Assembly: GCF_016907735.1 (NCBI RefSeq)
Contig: NZ_JAFBCP010000001.1
Span: 2,294,001 to 2,358,000 of the forward strand
Length of the DNA: 64,000 nucleotides
Direction of reading: 5' to 3'
Origin: Brevibacterium paucivorans
GTDB taxonomy: Bacteria > Actinomycetota > Actinomycetes > Actinomycetales > Brevibacteriaceae
Shown here in pieces: positions 58,760 through 64,000 of the stretch (position 1 is its first letter; each line of letters opens with the position of its first letter). A program made the position numbers and the translations under genes. Below the pieces are notes generated by a model, which was not told where the DNA came from, made no database searches, and worked only from the letters and a program-made list of their open reading frames with translations.

Positions 58760-59764
58760 ATGGAAATACCCACAACCGAACTACCTGTGTTTTTCTCCCG
58801 GTCAAAAATGGCCGGGCCTCGAGTGGTCGCATTTGGCGGTGGCCACGGACTCTACTCCGCGCTTCGAGCGTTCAGGTTACTGACTAAGAACCTCACCGCC
58901 GTTGTCACGGTTGCCGACGACGGCGGATCCTCCGGTCGTTTGCGCGAAGAGTTCGACGTGTTGCCACCCGGGGACTTACGCATGGCACTCGCCGCGCTGT
59001 GTGGCGACAGTGAATGGGGCCAAACCTGGCGCGACGTCATTCAGCACCGGTTCGTCTCCGACGGACCGCTCAATGACCACTCGGCAGGTAACCTGCTCAT
59101 CACTGCACTGTGGCAACACTTGGGCGACCCGGTTGACGGCTTAGATTGGATGGCCCAGCTGGTGCGCGCTCAAGGGCGCGTCCTGCCCATGTCGAGTATC
59201 CCGCTCACCATTACCGCCGATGTCGACGACGGCTCTGGCAACCTCGAAAAGGTATCCGGGCAGTGCAACGTGGCAACCACCTCGGGAACGGTGAAACAGG
59301 TCCACCTGGAACCCGACTCGCCGCCCGCCCGCCGGGAAACCCTAGAATCCGTCACCAACGCCGACGTGCTCAACCTGGGGCCGGGGTCCTGGTACACCTC
59401 GGTCATGCCTCACATGCTGGTGCCCCAGCTACAGAAGGCGATCCGAGAGAGCGACGCGGTGCGAATCCTCACACTCAACCTGCCCGGAGATACGGACGAA
59501 GGGCGCGGAATGCACATGCGTGACTTCGTGCGAGTGCTCCACGAACACGCGCCTGATCTGCGCATTGACTACGTCCTCGTGGATGAAGAAGCAGGTAGCG
59601 GGCAGACCGGACTGGCGACCACCGCGTCGAACCTGTTTGGGGCTCGCACGTGGTTCGCGTCCGTGGAATCCAGCACCCCCGGCGTTCACGACAGCCTCAA
59701 ACTGGCCGCGTGCTACCGTGACATTTTGTCCGATGCGGGGATTCCAACGAACGAGCAGTGGTAG
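58760..59764 (+). CDS. yvcK: YvcK/CofD-like gluconeogenesis factor
   Basis: Rossmann-like UDP-sugar-binding protein linked to growth on gluconeogenic carbon and to cell wall synthesis; the mycobacterial homologue is CuvA. It has [50 protein letters not shown] and [13 protein letters not shown], all CofD-family motifs. The 334 residues start with an ATG right after the rapZ stop; a second ATG at 58808 just before GPRVVAFGG would give a shorter N-terminus closer to many homologues. Confidence 0.93.
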   Translation: MEIPTTELPVFFSRSKMAGPRVVAFGGGHGLYSALRAFRLLTKNLTAVVTVADDGGSSGRLREEFDVLPPGDLRMALAALCGDSEWGQTWRDVIQHRFVSDGPLNDHSAGNLLITALWQHLGDPVDGLDWMAQLVRAQGRVLPMSSIPLTITADVDDGSGNLEKVSGQCNVATTSGTVKQVHLEPDSPPARRETLESVTNADVLNLGPGSWYTSVMPHMLVPQLQKAIRESDAVRILTLNLPGDTDEGRGMHMRDFVRVLHEHAPDLRIDYVLVDEEAGSGQTGLATTASNLFGARTWFASVESSTPGVHDSLKLAACYRDILSDAGIPTNEQW

Positions 59765-59775
59765 AAGGGAATGGC

Positions 59776-60759
59776 ATGGCTCTGACAGCACAAGTAAAGG
59801 ATGAACTTGCGCGTTTCGTCGAACCGCGGACCGCTGCACGTAAAGCGGAAGTGTCCTCGCTTCTGCGTTTTGCCTCTGCGCTGCACATCGTTGCGGGCTC
59901 CATCGTCGTCGAGGTTGAACTGGACACGGGTGCGGCTGCCCGGAAACTGCGCGCTGAAATTAAGGACCTGTACGGTCACGTTGCCGAAATCGTCGTGGTG
60001 AACGGTTCAGGGCTGAAAAAGGGTTCGCGCTTTATGGTGCGGGTTGCCACCGACGGTGTTGCGCTTGCTCGCCAGACCGGTCTCATCGACGGTCAGGGGC
60101 GCCCAGTGCGTGGCCTTCCAGCCGCTGTTGTCAACGGTTCTCTCTCCGATGCGAAGGCTGCGTGGCGGGGAGCGTTCTTGGCGCACGGTTCATTGACCGA
60201 ACCGGGTCGGTCATCTGCCCTTGAAGTGACCAGTCCGGGACCCGAGGCGGCACTTGCGCTCGTGGGGGCGGCGCGCCGTTTGGGGATTTCTGCGAAAGCC
60301 CGCGAAGTACGCGGAGTGGACCGCGTGGTGATCCGCGACGGCGAAGCGATCGGAGCTCTCTTGACCTCGATGGGTGCCGAACAGACCCGCCTGGTGTGGG
60401 AGGAACGTCGCTTGCGACGGGAAGTCCGCGCGACGGCCAACCGCCTGGCAAACTTCGACGATGCCAACCTGCGTAGGTCCGCGCGTGCTGCAGTGGCTGC
60501 CGGTGCCAGGGTGGAACGCGCTCTTGAGATCTTGGGGGACGAAGTGCCCGAACACCTCAAGTACGCGGGCAAACTCCGTTTGGAGCACAAGCAGGCGTCG
60601 CTGGAGGAACTGGGCCAGCTCGCTGAACCGCCCATGACCAAGGACGCGATCGCTGGGCGCATCCGCAGGCTCCTGGCAACGGCCGACAAAAAGGCTGCCG
60701 AACTCGGAATCCCCGACACCGAAGCTAATCTGACACCCGAAATGTTAGAAGACGTTTAA
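59776..60759 (+). CDS. whiA: DNA-binding protein WhiA
   Basis: In Streptomyces it works with WhiB to start sporulation septation; homologues are kept in non-sporulating Gram-positives. ATG 59776 with GAAGGGA 5 bases upstream gives 327 residues, the usual size, starting [14 protein letters not shown]; a GTG at 59758 overlaps yvcK. The N-terminal two thirds resemble a degenerate LAGLIDADG homing endonuclease ([11 protein letters not shown]), and the C-terminal part is a helix-turn-helix ([20 protein letters not shown]). Confidence 0.95.
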   Translation: MALTAQVKDELARFVEPRTAARKAEVSSLLRFASALHIVAGSIVVEVELDTGAAARKLRAEIKDLYGHVAEIVVVNGSGLKKGSRFMVRVATDGVALARQTGLIDGQGRPVRGLPAAVVNGSLSDAKAAWRGAFLAHGSLTEPGRSSALEVTSPGPEAALALVGAARRLGISAKAREVRGVDRVVIRDGEAIGALLTSMGAEQTRLVWEERRLRREVRATANRLANFDDANLRRSARAAVAAGARVERALEILGDEVPEHLKYAGKLRLEHKQASLEELGQLAEPPMTKDAIAGRIRRLLATADKKAAELGIPDTEANLTPEMLEDV

Positions 60760-61842
<1,083 letters not shown>

Positions 61843-63063
61843 ATGAAAACTCTTGACAACCTCGGCGAATTTGCCGGCAAGCGCGTCTTGGTGCGCAGTG
61901 ACCTGAACGTGCCTATGGACGGCGACACGATTACGGATGCGGGCCGCATCAAGGCGTCGGCTCCTACCATCCGTGATCTCGCCGAGGCGGGCGCCCGGGT
62001 GATGGTGATGGCTCACCTGGGGCGCCCCAAGGGTGAAGTGAAGCCAGAGTTTTCGCTGGCCCCTGTGGTTGGGGAGCTTGCAAAAGAAGTGGGACGCGAA
62101 GTGAAGTTCGCCTCTGACACCGTGGGTGAGGACGCGCGCGCCAAGGCTGAACAGCTCACCGACGGTGAGGTTTTGCTTCTCGAGAACCTGCGTTTCAACC
62201 CTGGTGAAACTTCCAAGGACGACGCTGAGCGCGATGAGTTCGCACAGCAGTTGGCCAGCCTGGCCGACGTGTTCGTGTCTGACGGCTTTGGTGTTGTTCA
62301 CCGTAAGCAGGCCAGTGTGTACGACATTGCGCAGAAGCTCCCGCACTACGCAGGTGGTCTCGTTGAGGCCGAGGTGCGTGTGAGCCGCCAGCTTTTGGAA
62401 GACCCCCAGCGTCCGTACACGGTTGTTTTGGGCGGTTCGAAAGTGTCGGACAAGCTGGGCGTTATCGAATCCCTGCTTGAACGTGCGGACACCCTCATTA
62501 TCGGTGGTGGCATGGTGTACACCTTCCTGAAGGCTCAGGGTAAGGGCGTTGGTGCGTCGTTGCTGGAAGAAGACCAGATCGACACGGTCAAGGGTTACCT
62601 CGAGACCGCGCAGGACAAGGGCGTCACCATCATGTTGCCTACCGACATTGTGATGGCCGAAAAGTTCGCTGCTGATGCAGAGCACTGGACCGTGGGTGTC
62701 GACGAACTGGAAAACACTCCGGCTGGTGAGTCTGCACTTGGTTTGGACATTGGTCCCGAGAGCGCCAAGGCGTACGCGAAGACCATTGCCGAATCGAAGA
62801 CCGTGTTCTGGAACGGCCCCATGGGTGTTTTCGAGTTCGAAGCGTTCGCAGCAGGAACCAAAGCTGTTGCCGAAGCCCTGTCAACCGCACACGGAGGAGT
62901 CGACCAGGGTCGTCTCACCGTGGTTGGGGGAGGCGACTCCGCGGCCGCTGTTCGAGCACTTGGATTTGGCGACGACGACTTCGGTCACATTTCGACCGGC
63001 GGAGGCGCTAGTCTAGAATTCCTCGAAGGCAAAGAGCTTCCCGGACTGACCGTTCTGGACTAG
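61843..63063 (+). CDS. pgk: Phosphoglycerate kinase
   Basis: Makes ATP and 3-phosphoglycerate. The 406 residues show [70 protein letters not shown] and the nucleotide segment [19 protein letters not shown]. The ATG is directly after the gapA stop and GGAGAAG sits before it. tpiA follows after 26 bases. Confidence 0.97.
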   Translation: MKTLDNLGEFAGKRVLVRSDLNVPMDGDTITDAGRIKASAPTIRDLAEAGARVMVMAHLGRPKGEVKPEFSLAPVVGELAKEVGREVKFASDTVGEDARAKAEQLTDGEVLLLENLRFNPGETSKDDAERDEFAQQLASLADVFVSDGFGVVHRKQASVYDIAQKLPHYAGGLVEAEVRVSRQLLEDPQRPYTVVLGGSKVSDKLGVIESLLERADTLIIGGGMVYTFLKAQGKGVGASLLEEDQIDTVKGYLETAQDKGVTIMLPTDIVMAEKFAADAEHWTVGVDELENTPAGESALGLDIGPESAKAYAKTIAESKTVFWNGPMGVFEFEAFAAGTKAVAEALSTAHGGVDQGRLTVVGGGDSAAAVRALGFGDDDFGHISTGGGASLEFLEGKELPGLTVLD

Positions 63064-63089
63064 AACAGAACTCACACAGAGGAGACACC

Positions 63090-63869
63090 GTGACGAACCG
63101 CCTTCCGCTTTTGGCCGGAAACTGGAAGATGCACCACGACCACTTGGAAGCGATTTCCGTTGTCCAAAAATTGGCGTGGGCACTGCGCGACGCGAAGATC
63201 AGTGAAGACACAGCACAGGTAGCTGTTCTGGTGCCCTTCACCGACATCCGTTCCGTGCAGACCCTCATTCAAGGCGACAAGCTACCGCTGTCGTATGGGG
63301 CCCAGGATCTGTCCGAACATGCGGAAGGCGCTCACACGGGTGACATCAGCGGTCGCTTCCTGCAACAGCTCGGTTGCGACTTCGTCGTTGTGGGACACAG
63401 CGAACGACGCAACGACCACCACGAAGACAACGCGTTGGTAGGACGCAAAGTGCGTGCAGCACTTGACCACGAACTCACACCCATTCTGTGTGTGGGCGAA
63501 TCCCTGACTGAGCGCGAAAACGGCGACCACGTGTCGTTCACTCTTGAGCAGTGTGAGGAAGCCCTTGCCCAGATCGATGCTCCTGAAGAACTCGTGATTG
63601 CGTATGAACCGGTGTGGGCTATTGGCACCGGCAAGACTGCCACGGCAAACGACGCGCATGAGATGGCGCAAGAAATCCGTGGGTGGTTGGCCCAGCGCTA
63701 CGACGCGTCCGTTGCCGAATCGACCCGGATTCTCTACGGCGGATCCGTGAAACCTGAAAACGTGGCTGAAATTATGCAGTCCGAACACGTCGACGGGGCC
63801 CTTGTGGGTGGCGCGAGCCTCGACCCCGACACTTTCGCGCGACTCATCGCAGCGTCGGTTCGCTTGTGA
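63090..63869 (+). CDS. tpiA: Triosephosphate isomerase
   Basis: Interconverts dihydroxyacetone phosphate and glyceraldehyde 3-phosphate. The 259 residues have LLAGNWKMHHDHLEAISVVQ with the active-site Lys, VVVGHSERRNDHHED with His, the catalytic Glu in IAYEPVWAIGTGKTA and the phosphate loop YGGSVKPENV. The GTG start has AGGAGA upstream. Confidence 0.97.
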   Translation: MTNRLPLLAGNWKMHHDHLEAISVVQKLAWALRDAKISEDTAQVAVLVPFTDIRSVQTLIQGDKLPLSYGAQDLSEHAEGAHTGDISGRFLQQLGCDFVVVGHSERRNDHHEDNALVGRKVRAALDHELTPILCVGESLTERENGDHVSFTLEQCEEALAQIDAPEELVIAYEPVWAIGTGKTATANDAHEMAQEIRGWLAQRYDASVAESTRILYGGSVKPENVAEIMQSEHVDGALVGGASLDPDTFARLIAASVRL

Positions 63870-63881
63870 ACCGAACAGTGC

Positions 63882-63887
63882 TAAGGT
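63882..63887 (+). promoter_or_regulatory. Possible leaderless promoter of secG
   Basis: TAAGGT is followed by 7 bases and the secG GTG. The same bases (AAGGTAGG, 63883-63890) also look like a ribosome site, so readthrough from tpiA with normal initiation is an equal option. Confidence 0.4.
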
Positions 63888-63894
63888 AGGCGAC

Positions 63895-64000
63895 GTGGAA
63901 ATTTTGACGTGGATTCTGACTGGCGTACTCATCCTTACCAGCTTCATCCTCATTGCCTTTGTCCTCTTGCACAAAGGTAAGGGTGGCGGAATGTCCGACA
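63895..64000 (+). CDS. secG: Protein translocase subunit SecG, N-terminal part
   Basis: Accessory subunit of the SecYEG channel. Thirty-five residues are visible before the window ends: a first membrane helix (ILTWILTGVLILTSFILIAF), then LLHKGKGGGMSD, the family's conserved cytosolic turn. The position after gapA-pgk-tpiA is the standard actinobacterial order. Confidence 0.9.
   Translation, partial: MEILTWILTGVLILTSFILIAFVLLHKGKGGGMSD

Overview
The window is core chromosome of a high-GC Gram-positive bacterium (Actinomycetota). The evidence is an actinobacterial IHF (mIHF) next to gmk, a PriA without helicase motifs, EF-P with a PGKGP loop, the rapZ-yvcK-whiA cluster, an ANTAR response regulator of the PdtaR type, a Trp-operon membrane protein, a HGxxPAAW-type membrane protein, and many GTG starts. 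Gene order resembles Micrococcales and GC is moderate by eye, but no genus can be fixed from the sequence alone. I saw no IS element, prophage, CRISPR array or plasmid-type gene. No gene-free stretch exceeds 300 bases; the longest, 41881-42103, is the rpsA promoter and leader.

Layout. 1-5962: end of mltG, then shikimate genes aroE, aroC, aroK, aroB with a prepilin peptidase inserted, then efp and nusB. 5963-14542: pyrimidine operon pyrR-pyrB-pyrC-(PH-like membrane protein)-carA-carB-pyrF, preceded by a hairpin that fits the PyrR RNA target. 14579-24071: mihF-gmk-rpoZ-coaBC, metK, priA, fmt-rsmB-rpe-pnuC. 24081-35588: a his/trp block, hisE-hisG-(PH membrane protein)-(CoA transferase)-(AccD3-like carboxyltransferase)-hisF-hisI-trpE-(two small membrane proteins)-trpC-trpB-trpA-lgt. 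35618-46058: pyk, tRNA-Leu(CAA) on the minus strand, an ANTAR response regulator, a thioesterase (minus), polA, a methyltransferase (minus), rpsA, a large membrane protein and coaE. 46047-53008: an OsmC-like protein (minus), a small membrane protein, uvrB, a terC gene behind a yybP-ykoY (Mn2+) riboswitch, a YciI-like protein (minus) and a Ski2-like helicase. 53099-64000: uvrA-uvrC-rapZ-yvcK-whiA, then gapA-pgk-tpiA and the start of secG.

How the genes work together. The shikimate block makes chorismate, which trpE and trpCBA turn towards tryptophan; his and trp genes share one overlapping unit. The pyr operon makes UMP from bicarbonate and glutamine, but pyrD and pyrE lie elsewhere. Most genes within operons overlap by 1 to 20 bases (ATGA, GTGA or TAATG junctions).

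Regulatory reading. At least twelve genes have a TAnnnT hexamer followed by 6 or 7 bases and then the start codon, as expected for leaderless transcripts. In four cases the upstream gene's TAG stop codon is the first half of that -10 hexamer. Other regulatory signals are the PyrR hairpin on pyrR, the Mn2+ riboswitch on terC, a LexA-like palindrome over the uvrA -35 region, a palindrome in the gapA promoter, and a duplicated 24-base promoter/start module in front of two genes at 46540 and 46867. The sequence holds no clearly new multi-gene system. The most unusual points are the promoter compaction, the 15-base tandem stop-codon array at 37938-37982, and small membrane proteins embedded in the pyr, his and trp operons.
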